Shown one piece after another: positions 28,976 through 37,774 of a DNA stretch of 64,000 bases. Every line of letters begins with the position of its first letter. The stretch's first letter is position 1. The stretch lies in assembly GCA_964473525.1 (NCBI GenBank), contig CAYYPK010000006.1:1-64000 (forward strand). Direction: 5' to 3'. Source of the stretch: GCA-2687025 sp964473525 (GTDB lineage Bacteria > Poribacteria > WGA-4E > GCA-2687025). Position numbers and translations under genes: made by a program. The notes under the pieces were generated by a model that had not been told where the DNA came from, did not search any database, and was given only the letters and a program-made list of their open reading frames with translations.

Positions 28976-30019
28976 CTAGGGCGCCGTGACTTTGGCGAAG
29001 GCGGTCGGCACAAACGGCGTCTCGACGACCTCAGCGCATGCGACCCCGTGTGTCGTATCGACGCGGACGCGGGAGCCAGAAGCGGTCAACGCCGTACGGA
29101 CATACGCAAGAGCGATGGTGGCGTCGAGCGTCGGCGAGTGGGCGATGGAAGTCACGAACCCCTTCGCCTTGCCGTCGTCGTTCTCGGCGTCCGCCCCGAA
29201 CAGCTCCGCGCGTAGCGCCACCTCGGGCGCGCCATCGAACCGCAGCCCGACGAGCAGCTTGTTGGGATGTCCTCGGTAGTGCATGCGGGCGACGATCTCC
29301 TGCCCTACGTAGCAGCCCTTCTCCCAGTCGATGGCGTTGTACAGGCTGGCCTCGAGCGGGATGATGTCTTCGTCGGTGTCCAGGCCATAGCGCGGAATCG
29401 CGGCTTCGATGCGCAGCGCCTCCAGCCCCTCTGCGGAGACCGTGGGGATGTCGCTGCTTAGCGCGTTCCAGACCGCTTCGCCGTTCTCTGCCGCCGTCCA
29501 GACGTCGTACCCCATCTCTCCGGTGCGGTTGCGGCAGACGACGGTCACGTCCCCGCACCCGGTCGCGGCTGTTACTGACGCGTGCTCGTCCAGCGTCGCG
29601 ACGTCCACCGAAAGCGCCGACGCGATGTGGTCGGCCGCCTTCGGGCCAGCGACGCCGTACAGCGCCCACGCGTCCGACTCGACGTGGATCGCGGCGTCCT
29701 CGGATATAAGGAATCGGTCGAGACGCTCCGCCAAAGCGACGCCGGTCTCTGGCTCGGTGTCTAGCAGCAGATCCTGGTCACGCATGGCGAGGAGGTAGTC
29801 CCCGAGCATCTTGCCACGGTCTGTCAGTATCGTCCCGTAGTTGCCCTGCCCGACGCTCAGCCCCTCGACATCGTTCGAGACCATGCCGTGCAGCCATGTC
29901 GCGCGTTCCGAGCCGGTCACGCGGAGCTTACCTCTGCCGGACAGGTCGAAGACGCCTACGCTGCTGCGCACGGACGCTACGCTGTCGGCGATGCTGTGGT
30001 CTACGGTGGCTATCGCCAT
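28976..30019 (-). CDS. ygfZ: YgfZ/GcvT-like folate-binding protein
   Basis: 347 residues of the GcvT-like fold. The YgfZ signature KGCYVGQEIVARMHYRG is present at residues ~235-250, which separates it from aminomethyltransferase GcvT. YgfZ proteins bind tetrahydrofolate and support iron-sulfur cluster enzymes. It lies 31 nt after der in the same operon and 3 nt before the dehydrogenase gene. Confidence 0.92.
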   Translation of the reverse strand: MAIATVDHSIADSVASVRSSVGVFDLSGRGKLRVTGSERATWLHGMVSNDVEGLSVGQGNYGTILTDRGKMLGDYLLAMRDQDLLLDTEPETGVALAERLDRFLISEDAAIHVESDAWALYGVAGPKAADHIASALSVDVATLDEHASVTAATGCGDVTVVCRNRTGEMGYDVWTAAENGEAVWNALSSDIPTVSAEGLEALRIEAAIPRYGLDTDEDIIPLEASLYNAIDWEKGCYVGQEIVARMHYRGHPNKLLVGLRFDGAPEVALRAELFGADAENDDGKAKGFVTSIAHSPTLDATIALAYVRTALTASGSRVRVDTTHGVACAEVVETPFVPTAFAKVTAP

Positions 30020-30050
30020 CTGCTTGTTCTTCCTCTCAGAACAGCGCCGA

Positions 30051-31415
30051 TCAGTGGGTCGCCCGGGATGCGCTGTCGGGTCGCGAGTCGCGGAACACCA
30101 TGCGGATCGGCACGCCCTCGAAGTCGAACTCCTCGCGCAGGCGGCGGATCAAGTACCGTTCGTAGCTCGGCTGAATCTCTTTCGGATACGACGTGAACAC
30201 CACGAACGTCGGAGGCAGCACCTCCGCCTGCGTCATGTACTTCAGCGTCGGCCGCCGCCCTCTGCCTATGGCTCGCGGGCTCTGCTCCATTGTAACCGCC
30301 TTGAGGAACTCGTTGAGCATCGGCGTTGGGATGCGCGTGCTCGCTGTGCGGTACAGCTCCTGGCTGAGTTCCAGCAACGCCTCAATCCGCTGCTTCGTCA
30401 CCGCGGAAGTGAACACGATGGGTAGATAGTCCAGCGCGCGGAACTCGTGCTGAATCCACTCCGTATACTCGTTGAAGGTGGCGTTCTCCTTCTCGACGAG
30501 ATCCCACTTGTTCGCCACGAGGATGCACAGCTTGCCGTACCGCGCCACGAATCCCGCGATGGTCTTGTCCTGGTGAGACATCTCCTGCGTCACGTCCAAG
30601 ACCAGCCACGACACATTGCTCTGCTGAACGGCGCGCGTGGCTCGCAGGACGGAGTGCTGCTCGACGCCGCCGTCCTCAATGCGGGCCTTGCGACGCATTC
30701 CCGCCGTGTCGATGAGCTCAAACGGCGCGTTCTGCCACTCGAACTGCTCGTTGATGGCGTCCCGCGTCGTGCCGGGGCGGTCGTCGACGATGACGCGTTC
30801 CTCACCCGTCAGCGCGTTCACGATGGACGACTTGCCCGCGTTCGGGCGACCGACGATAGCGATGCGCAACGGGTGAACGCCGTCATCCTCCGTCTCGTCA
30901 TCGCCGCGCTCCTCGTCGGTGGGCAGGTACTTGACCGTCGCCTCCATCAGGTTGCGCAGCCCGCGCCTGTGGATGGAGGACACCGGGGCCAGATCCTCGA
31001 AGCCCAACTCGTACATCTCAGGGGCGTTCATCTCGATGCCCTCGTGGTCCGCCTTGTGCGCGACCACGATCGTGCGTTTGTCGATGCGGTGCAGCATCTC
31101 CGCCAGCACGCGATCTGACGGCGAGATGCCCTCGATGGCGTCCAACACGAACCACACGAGCGCTGCCTCGCGTACGGCGACGTCCACCTGTGCGCGAACC
31201 TGGTCGATCATCGGGTCGTCGGGGTTGAGGATGACGCCGCCCGTATCCACCACGCGGAAAGACGCGCCACCCCACTCGACGGGGGCGTACAGGCGATCCC
31301 GGGTGACACCGGGCATGTCGTCCACCACGGCTACGAACTTGCCAACGACTCGGTTGAACAGGGAGGACTTGCCGACATTGGGCCGGCCGACGATCGCGAC
31401 TACGGGAACACTCAC
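30051..31415 (-). CDS. der: Ribosome biogenesis GTPase Der (EngA)
   Basis: An essential 50S assembly GTPase with two tandem G domains. G1 motifs GRPNVGKSS (residue ~9) and GRPNAGKSS (~190), with PGVTRDR/PGTTRDA switch segments, DTGG/DTAG and NKWD, and a C-terminal KH-like domain. 454 residues, normal. Between an Omp85-like gene (19 nt) and ygfZ (31 nt). Confidence 0.97.
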   Translation of the reverse strand: MSVPVVAIVGRPNVGKSSLFNRVVGKFVAVVDDMPGVTRDRLYAPVEWGGASFRVVDTGGVILNPDDPMIDQVRAQVDVAVREAALVWFVLDAIEGISPSDRVLAEMLHRIDKRTIVVAHKADHEGIEMNAPEMYELGFEDLAPVSSIHRRGLRNLMEATVKYLPTDEERGDDETEDDGVHPLRIAIVGRPNAGKSSIVNALTGEERVIVDDRPGTTRDAINEQFEWQNAPFELIDTAGMRRKARIEDGGVEQHSVLRATRAVQQSNVSWLVLDVTQEMSHQDKTIAGFVARYGKLCILVANKWDLVEKENATFNEYTEWIQHEFRALDYLPIVFTSAVTKQRIEALLELSQELYRTASTRIPTPMLNEFLKAVTMEQSPRAIGRGRRPTLKYMTQAEVLPPTFVVFTSYPKEIQPSYERYLIRRLREEFDFEGVPIRMVFRDSRPDSASRATH

Positions 31416-31434
31416 AGCGCTGCCAATCCACTAG

Positions 31435-32775
31435 CTAGAACGCGCGGGCCCAACGGACATGCAAGCGAGCCCGAGCGTCAGAGCGCAGGGCGCGCGCGAG
31501 CCGCACGCGTAACACGTTCTCCAGGAGAATCCCATACCCCAACGAGGCATGAACTCCTGTCATTGGGTCACGGACATCAGAGCCCCATACGCCCCCGGCG
31601 TCCACGAACACGAGACCAAACGAACCCGCGAACAGGTGATGGCGGTACTCGACCGTCGTCAGCCACCCGTTGGCGCCGACGAGTTCGTGTCGGCCATATC
31701 CCCGTAGCGAACCTGACCCGCCCCAGATGGCGAGGCGTTGTAGCGGCGGCGACCCACCCGTCACGACGACCCGGAGCCGCGCGTTGACGTAGTTGTCGCC
31801 CAGGCGGACGAAGCCACGCGTGTGCGACTCCACACGCGTGAACGCGAAGTCTGAACCCAGCCCGGGAAGCGACTGCTCGACGGCGAGCGTCTGCGCCCAC
31901 CCTTCGGTGAACTTGCCGCTGCTGCTGCGGTCCCGGTCGTATCGCGCCGCGACGGAGCGCAGACGACCGGGAGTAGCCGGCATGTTCGCCTCGCTGCCGC
32001 CGCGCGGAGAGAACAGGCTCCACCGGCTCGCAGTGTCCATGCTAGCATGCCTCTCGGCGACAACGCGGGTCGTGAGGACATCGCGCTCGTCGTCCGCCGC
32101 GATACGGAGAGTCAGTTCCGACCCCAGTCGCTCGTAGTAGTCGCGGTAGTCACCGGCATAGGCGACGGCGACGAACGTCTGCTCCGCGTTGTTCGGCATA
32201 ACCTCGACATCGTGCGATGCTAGCCACCGCTGCCGTAACGCCGTCGCCGTCACGTCGTAGCGGCCAGCGACGAACCACTGCGACTCCGCGCCGTAACGAT
32301 GATGCCACCGGTCACTCCCAAGCGCGTAACGGAGCTCTGTAAAGAGTCTGCCCTTCGGGTCCGATCGGATGTCCTCCCGTCGCCACCAGTCGTTCGCCAC
32401 CCCCAGCGACCATCCCGACACGCGGTCGAAGGCGATCGACGGACGTCCCTGGGCATCCAACGTGCGCCGCTCGACCACCTCGACCACGAGCACCCGGGAA
32501 TCTGCCTCTTCCTCGACGCGCCAGTCGACGCGCTCGAAGTACGGCAGCGTCGCGTTGAGCACTCGGATAGCGGTTTGGATGTGGTCGGGACCGTGACCGA
32601 GGGCGTTGAGGATTTCGTTCTCGCTGATTTCCCGCGCGCCGACGATGCGGATGTCGTCGATGGGCTCGTCAGGATTGTCGGCGTCGAAGTAACGGACCAA
32701 CGCGGCGGCGTGCTGGAGACGCGCCCCCATCGCAACGACGGCGATGAGAAGAGCGACGCGTCTCCGCAAGCCCAT
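31435..32775 (-). CDS. Omp85/BamA-like outer membrane protein with one POTRA domain
   Basis: 446 residues with a signal peptide (RRVALLIAVVAMGARLQHAAA). One POTRA-like domain follows (IDDIRIVGAREISENEILNALGHG...YFERVDWRVEEEADSRVLVVEVVER), then a predicted 16-strand barrel. The Omp85 L6 motif is recognisable as SLRGYGRHEL, and the C-terminus ends in Phe (RWARAF), as outer-membrane barrel proteins do. It is too short, with too few POTRA repeats, for BamA, so a TamA- or D15-like accessory translocase is more likely. Its presence supports a diderm envelope. Confidence 0.87.
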   Translation of the reverse strand: MGLRRRVALLIAVVAMGARLQHAAALVRYFDADNPDEPIDDIRIVGAREISENEILNALGHGPDHIQTAIRVLNATLPYFERVDWRVEEEADSRVLVVEVVERRTLDAQGRPSIAFDRVSGWSLGVANDWWRREDIRSDPKGRLFTELRYALGSDRWHHRYGAESQWFVAGRYDVTATALRQRWLASHDVEVMPNNAEQTFVAVAYAGDYRDYYERLGSELTLRIAADDERDVLTTRVVAERHASMDTASRWSLFSPRGGSEANMPATPGRLRSVAARYDRDRSSSGKFTEGWAQTLAVEQSLPGLGSDFAFTRVESHTRGFVRLGDNYVNARLRVVVTGGSPPLQRLAIWGGSGSLRGYGRHELVGANGWLTTVEYRHHLFAGSFGLVFVDAGGVWGSDVRDPMTGVHASLGYGILLENVLRVRLARALRSDARARLHVRWARAF

Positions 32776-32787
32776 GTCAGCTACCCG

Positions 32788-34563
32788 TCAGTCGTCGGTG
32801 TCCGGCGCGTTGAGAATCATGTGGACGTCGTCCAGCTGCTCCTGCGGGACGGCCGACGGCGCATCGGTGAGGAGGCACGTGCCCGTCTGCGTCTTCGGGA
32901 ACGCGATCACCTCGCGGATAGACGGTTCGTCGGCAAGCAACATGACCAGGCGGTCCAGGCCGCAGGCGATGCCACCGTGTGGTGGCGTGCCGTACTGCAG
33001 CGCGGTCAGGAAGAAGCCGAACCGGTCCTTCTGGTCTTCGTCGCTGATGGCGAGGAGGTCGAAGATCTTCCTCTGCACAGCCTGGTCGTGGATACGAATG
33101 CTGCCGCCCCACACCTCTTCGCCGTTCACGGAGAGGTCGTAGCCAAGGGACAGCACCTGCGACGGATCGCTGTCCAGCAAGTGCAGATCCTCGGGACGCG
33201 GCTGCGTGAAGGGATGGTGCTCCGACGCCCAGCGGTCGTTCTCCTCGTCGCGGTGGAACAACGGGAAGTCCACGACCCAGGCGAATTCAAACGCGCCTGG
33301 TCTGATGAGGTCGAGCCTCTCCGCGAGTTCGCAGCGCAACGCCCCGAGAGCCTCGTGCGTCACCTTTGGCGTGTCGGCGACGAACATGAGCATGTCGCCC
33401 GGCTTCGCGTCCATGCGCTCCGGCAGGGCGGCAAGCGTCTCGTCGGGGAAGAACCGCGCGATGGGCGAGTCGATGCCGTCGTCGGTCACGCGCATCCACG
33501 CGAGGCCCTTCGCGCCATGTCGACTGACGAACTTGGTCAGGTCGTCTATCTGGCTGCGCGACAGCGACGTACCCCCAGGGACGGTTATGCCCTTGATGAG
33601 GCCGTCGCTCTCCAGCACCGACTGGAAGACGCGGAACTCCGCGGTCGCGGCGAGGTCACCGATGTCCACGAACTCCATGCCGAAGCGCAGGTCCGGCTTG
33701 TCGGTGCCGTACTTGCCCATGGCCTCCGCGTACGGAATGCGGCGGAACGGCGTAGGTATGTCCACGTCGATGATCTTCCAGAGCTCCTTCATGCAGCCCT
33801 CGACGACGCCGAACACGTCGTCCTGGGTGACGAAGGACATCTCCACGTCGATCTGTGTGAACTCCGCTTGCCTGTTCGCGCGCGGATCCTCGTCGCGGAA
33901 GCACTTCACGATCTGGTAGTACCGGTCCACCCCCGAGATCATGAGCATCTGCTTGAAGAGCTGCGGGCTCTGAGGCAGCGCGTAGAAGTGACCGGGACTC
34001 ATGCGGCTCGGCACGAGGTAGTCGCGGGCGCCCTCCGGCGTGCTCTTCGTCAGCATCGGCGTCTCGACGTCGAGGAAGCCCAGGGAGTCCATGTAGGAGC
34101 GCACCGTCGTCGTCACGCGGTGACGCAACTGCATGATCTGCGCGATCTTCGGACGCCGGAGGTCGAGGTAGCGGTAGCGCATCCGCACCTCTTCATCGAC
34201 GGTCGAGTCGTCCTCGATCATGAAGGGCGGCGTTTCGGAGACGTTGAGTATCTCCAGCTCGCCGACGGCGATCTCGATCTCGCCGGTAGGCATTTTCGGG
34301 TTGACGGTACCTTGCATGCGGTCGCGCACGACGCCCTTGGCCCCGAGGACGAACTCGTTGCGGATGCTGCTGGCTTCCGCGTGCGCGTCGGCGTCTATCT
34401 GCGGGTCGAAGACCAACTGCACGAGTCCCGAGCGGTCGCGCAGGTCGATGAAGATGCAGCCGCCGTGGTCGCGGCGGGTCTGCACCCAGCCGGTCACGGT
34501 GGCCTCGGACCCGCTGTCCGACTGCCGGAAATCGCCACAATACGACGTACGATGGATCAGCAT
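32788..34563 (-). CDS. aspS: Aspartyl-tRNA synthetase
   Basis: 591 residues, bacterial type. The N-terminal OB anticodon-binding domain (VTGWVQTRRDHGGCIFIDLRDRSGLVQLV) is followed by class II motif 2 (KCFRDEDPRANRQAEFTQID), the GAD insertion domain and motif 3 (GIACGLDRLVMLL). The start MLIHRTSYCGDFRQ is standard. Whether it is discriminating or also charges tRNA-Asn is not decided. Between hisS (55 nt) and the Omp85-like gene (12 nt). Confidence 0.97.
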   Translation of the reverse strand: MLIHRTSYCGDFRQSDSGSEATVTGWVQTRRDHGGCIFIDLRDRSGLVQLVFDPQIDADAHAEASSIRNEFVLGAKGVVRDRMQGTVNPKMPTGEIEIAVGELEILNVSETPPFMIEDDSTVDEEVRMRYRYLDLRRPKIAQIMQLRHRVTTTVRSYMDSLGFLDVETPMLTKSTPEGARDYLVPSRMSPGHFYALPQSPQLFKQMLMISGVDRYYQIVKCFRDEDPRANRQAEFTQIDVEMSFVTQDDVFGVVEGCMKELWKIIDVDIPTPFRRIPYAEAMGKYGTDKPDLRFGMEFVDIGDLAATAEFRVFQSVLESDGLIKGITVPGGTSLSRSQIDDLTKFVSRHGAKGLAWMRVTDDGIDSPIARFFPDETLAALPERMDAKPGDMLMFVADTPKVTHEALGALRCELAERLDLIRPGAFEFAWVVDFPLFHRDEENDRWASEHHPFTQPRPEDLHLLDSDPSQVLSLGYDLSVNGEEVWGGSIRIHDQAVQRKIFDLLAISDEDQKDRFGFFLTALQYGTPPHGGIACGLDRLVMLLADEPSIREVIAFPKTQTGTCLLTDAPSAVPQEQLDDVHMILNAPDTDD

Positions 34564-34618
34564 TGCTCGTAGGTTTCCTATGTGCGAGACGGTTGGGAAG
34601 CGAGGCGCCCAGGGTCGC

Positions 34619-35881
34619 TCAGGGATTAGTGCGCGCCGATAGACGGGCGGCCAGCTCCGTCAACGGCACGGTCTCCTGAGATTGGTCGCCCATGTCCCGC
34701 ACGGTCGCCTCTTGGCGGGCGATCTCGTCCTCCCCGAGGACGACGACGTACGGAACGCTCAGTTGGTTGGCGGCCCTCATCTGCGCGCGCACGCTCCGGC
34801 CCTGGTGGCCCATCTCCGCGCGCACGCCAGAACGCCTTAGCGCCGTCAGCGCCTCGAACGCTGCCTCGCGCGCGTCGTCGCCTACCGTCACGACGTATAC
34901 GTCGTGCTTGGCACGTCCCTCGACGGCCACGTCCTGCTCAGCCATCGCCAGAATCAGCCGGTCCAACCCCGCCGCGAACCCAATGCCTGGGACAGCCTGC
35001 CCGCCGACCTCGGACACGAGGTCGTCGTAGCGGCCACCAGCGAGGATGGCGTCCTGGGCGCCGAGGCCGACCGTGGTCACCTCGAAGACCGTACGCGTGT
35101 AGTAGTCCAGTCCCCGCACGATGAGGGGGTCCACTACGTACGGCACGTCAGACCTATCCAGGAGGCGTCGAACCGCTTCGAAGTGCTCGACGGACTCGGG
35201 CGACAGGTGGTCGCCGATCTTCGGCGCGCCAGCTAGCAGGTCGCGCATCCGCTCGTTCTTGCTGTCGAGCATGCGCAGGGGGTTCGCTTCGAACCGCTCC
35301 TTGTCGCGCCCGCCCATCTCGTCGAGGTGGGGGCGGATGTACTCCTGCAGCTTCTCGATGTACGCCGGCCGCTCTTCGTTCCCGATGCTGTTCAGGCGTA
35401 TCTCGACGGGCTTGATGCCTAGGGCGGAGACGAACTCGTACGCGCATACAAGCGTTTCCGCGTCGATGACCGCGTCGGAGACCCCGAACGCCTCAATCCC
35501 CGCCTGCCAGAACTCGCGGTAGCGACCCGCCTGCGGCCGTTCGTAGCGGTACATGGGGCCGACGTAGTAGAGCTTCTGGACGGGAGACTGCTTGAACACG
35601 CTCTGTTCGAGGCACGCGCGCACGACGCCTGCCGTGCCTTCGGGACGTAGGGTGACGCTACGGCCACCGCGGTCCTCGAAGGTGTACATCTCCTTCGAGA
35701 CGATGTCCGTGCCCTCGCCGATACCGCGCACGAACAGCTCTGTCCGTTCGAACACCGGCGTGCGAATCTCGCCATACCCGAAGCGCGCGAACACGTCATG
35801 AGCCGCGCGCTCGACGCGTTGCTGCGCGATCATGTCTTCGGGGAACAAGTCTCGCGTGCCACGGACTTTCGCAATGCTCAC
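34619..35881 (-). CDS. hisS: Histidyl-tRNA synthetase
   Basis: 420 residues, class II. N-terminal KVRGTRDLFPED, motif 2 (YYVGPMYRYERPQAGRYREFWQAGIEAFG), the HisA motif (VRGLDYYTRTVFEV), motif 3 (GIGFAAGLDRLILAM), and a C-terminal anticodon domain (YVVTVGDDAREAAF). The start overlaps the stop of the MEMO1-AMMECR1 gene by 4 nt (ATGA). The usual hisS-aspS pairing is kept. Confidence 0.97.
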   Translation of the reverse strand: MSIAKVRGTRDLFPEDMIAQQRVERAAHDVFARFGYGEIRTPVFERTELFVRGIGEGTDIVSKEMYTFEDRGGRSVTLRPEGTAGVVRACLEQSVFKQSPVQKLYYVGPMYRYERPQAGRYREFWQAGIEAFGVSDAVIDAETLVCAYEFVSALGIKPVEIRLNSIGNEERPAYIEKLQEYIRPHLDEMGGRDKERFEANPLRMLDSKNERMRDLLAGAPKIGDHLSPESVEHFEAVRRLLDRSDVPYVVDPLIVRGLDYYTRTVFEVTTVGLGAQDAILAGGRYDDLVSEVGGQAVPGIGFAAGLDRLILAMAEQDVAVEGRAKHDVYVVTVGDDAREAAFEALTALRRSGVRAEMGHQGRSVRAQMRAANQLSVPYVVVLGEDEIARQEATVRDMGDQSQETVPLTELAARLSARTNP

Positions 35882-37413
35882 TCGTCGGAGCCCCGTTCGT
35901 CGAAGTCGGCTTCGGAGAAGGCGTGTGCCGTGAACGTCTCAACAGTGGTTGCCGGCTCCTCGAACGCGCGTAGGTCCAGACCGGCTTTCAGACAAGTATA
36001 GGCTAGGAATTGACGGCGATTCCAGGCTTGTTCGGTGGCCACCTGGGGCAGCAACAACCCCTGCTTCGCGCCCTGACGGACGATGAGCCCGTGCGTGCCG
36101 ACTTCGATGGTCTCCAAGTCCGTGACGCGTCGCGGTCTCGTCAGCACCGAGACCTCCACTTCGAGCAGCGGCGCCTCCTCCGTCGTGACGGCGGGGAACC
36201 GTGGATCTTCCGTGGCCGCGGCGGCCGCCATGCGCGGGATGCTCTCGGACAGCGGCTCGTTGGAGACAATGAGGCCAATGCACCCGCGCAACGAGCCGCC
36301 GCCTGTCAGCGTGACGAATACGCCCCGGCGTTCACGTAGCGTTGCCAGGACATCGCCCGGGAGGCGGTAGTCGTCCAATTCCGCTGCGTCACGGCCCTCG
36401 ATATGTCGCATCATCGCGTCGCGCGCGATGTGCAGCATGGCGCGCTGCGCGGCTTCCGACACGTCACCGTCGCGTGGCGTCGGCTCAACACTCACGGGGC
36501 GGGTTTGCACGTCGGCCCTCGCGGGCGTGTCGTCTTCGCGGGCGCCGTCCACGAACGCCGCGGCGACATAGCCCACCACCTGATCCCGATGTCCACCTGC
36601 GACATCGCCTGAGTTCGCGTACAGGAGTCGCTGCAGCCCGGTCGCGCCGGTATCCCGCGCGTGCGTCATTCCGGCGACCACGGGGCCTAATCCGCACATC
36701 GCCGTTTGCAGGTTGCGGATGCTGCTTGACAGGTACGCGTCGGAGCGCGCCCGCACTTCGTCCGGGTCGAACGACTCCATGGCCTCGACCATGGCGAGGT
36801 CAGACAGACGCGCGTCCTCGTAGCCCGGGTAGTGCGCCAGGTCGGTCGTCGTGAGTACGAGCGCGTTGCGGCCTTCGACGGCCTGCGTCAGAGCGTCGGC
36901 GAGCAGCGCGCAGTTGGCGTCGGAGAAGTCCGACATCAGCACGGGAGCGATACGGAAGTCGGTCAGCAGTCGTTGCAGGAACGGCAGTTGCACCTCGAGG
37001 TCGTGCTCCGGGGCGTGGGCGTCGGGCATGTCCTCGATGTGCGCGCTGGCGCCAATGAGCGCCGCGCACATCTCCCCGTCCACCGGCACGGCGCCCAACG
37101 GCGTGCGGAACGACCCGCGCCCGTGCACGGCTATCCCATCGAAGCCGAAGTAGTGGCTTGGTCCTACCAGCACGACAGTATCGTAGTGCCGACCCCGCAA
37201 CGCCTTGAGCGCGGCTGCGGCGACGGCGCCGGAGTAGGCGTACCCCGCATGGGGTGTGACAACGCCCGCTAACGCCCCCGTGAGCGTGACGTCAGGCGCG
37301 GCATCCAGGAACCCGTCGACCTGCCGCTCTAGCTGCGCTGCCGACGCTGGGTAGAACTTCCCGGCGACCGCCCACGGCCTGTCGTAGGGGGCCGACGCCG
37401 TTCTACTCCTCAT
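35878..37413 (-). CDS. AmmeMemoRadiSam system proteins B and A fused (MEMO1-AMMECR1)
   Basis: 511 residues. The first ~285 form a MEMO1-like domain (GKFYPASAAQLERQVDGFL, TPHAGYAYSGAV, LVGPSHYFGF, TTTDLAHYPGYEDA), related to extradiol dioxygenases. After a short linker, residues ~320-500 are an AMMECR1 domain (RGVFVTLTGGGSLRGCIGLI, DPRFPAVT). In many prokaryotes these are separate proteins encoded with a radical SAM protein (the AmmeMemoRadiSam set, function unknown). No radical SAM partner is in this window. It overlaps the DUF1844 gene by 11 nt and hisS by 4 nt. Confidence 0.93.
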   Translation of the reverse strand: MRSRTASAPYDRPWAVAGKFYPASAAQLERQVDGFLDAAPDVTLTGALAGVVTPHAGYAYSGAVAAAALKALRGRHYDTVVLVGPSHYFGFDGIAVHGRGSFRTPLGAVPVDGEMCAALIGASAHIEDMPDAHAPEHDLEVQLPFLQRLLTDFRIAPVLMSDFSDANCALLADALTQAVEGRNALVLTTTDLAHYPGYEDARLSDLAMVEAMESFDPDEVRARSDAYLSSSIRNLQTAMCGLGPVVAGMTHARDTGATGLQRLLYANSGDVAGGHRDQVVGYVAAAFVDGAREDDTPARADVQTRPVSVEPTPRDGDVSEAAQRAMLHIARDAMMRHIEGRDAAELDDYRLPGDVLATLRERRGVFVTLTGGGSLRGCIGLIVSNEPLSESIPRMAAAAATEDPRFPAVTTEEAPLLEVEVSVLTRPRRVTDLETIEVGTHGLIVRQGAKQGLLLPQVATEQAWNRRQFLAYTCLKAGLDLRAFEEPATTVETFTAHAFSEADFDERGSDE

Positions 37414-37756
37414 CCGTGTCGTCGCCGTCCGCTGCCCCGTCGGCGTCCTCAGCGGCGTCGTCCTCCACGGGCGGAGGCGCGTTCTGCATCCGCACGAACG
37501 TCATGCGGAGCTGGTAGAGGATGTTCTCCATGTAGTTCTTCTCGGGAGCGGTCAGATTCCCGTCGGTCTTCTGCTCGATGACCGTGAGCAGATCGATCGC
37601 GTGCTTTGCGTACACGAGATCTATGACGGGCTTCTCCGTCTGCGGATGGTTCACCGCGCCGAGACCGATGTACGCCTGACTCGCGAGGAAGTCGATAAGA
37701 GCGTTGAAGTTGGCTTCACGTAGCACCCGTTCCGCCGCGCTGGTTTCGTCGGCCAT
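37403..37756 (-). CDS. DUF1844 family protein
   Basis: 117 residues. The conserved DUF1844 core (NALIDFLASQAYIGLG...DLVYAKHAIDLLTVIEQKTDGNLTAPEKNYMENILYQLRMTFVRMQ) is followed by an acidic tail. Function unknown; a small helical cytoplasmic protein. It lies between a CNNM/CorC gene and the MEMO1-AMMECR1 gene in a tightly packed operon. Confidence 0.88.
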   Translation of the reverse strand: MADETSAAERVLREANFNALIDFLASQAYIGLGAVNHPQTEKPVIDLVYAKHAIDLLTVIEQKTDGNLTAPEKNYMENILYQLRMTFVRMQNAPPPVEDDAAEDADGAADGDDTDEE

Positions 37757-37774
37757 CGCCGTCCCCTTCAGTGC

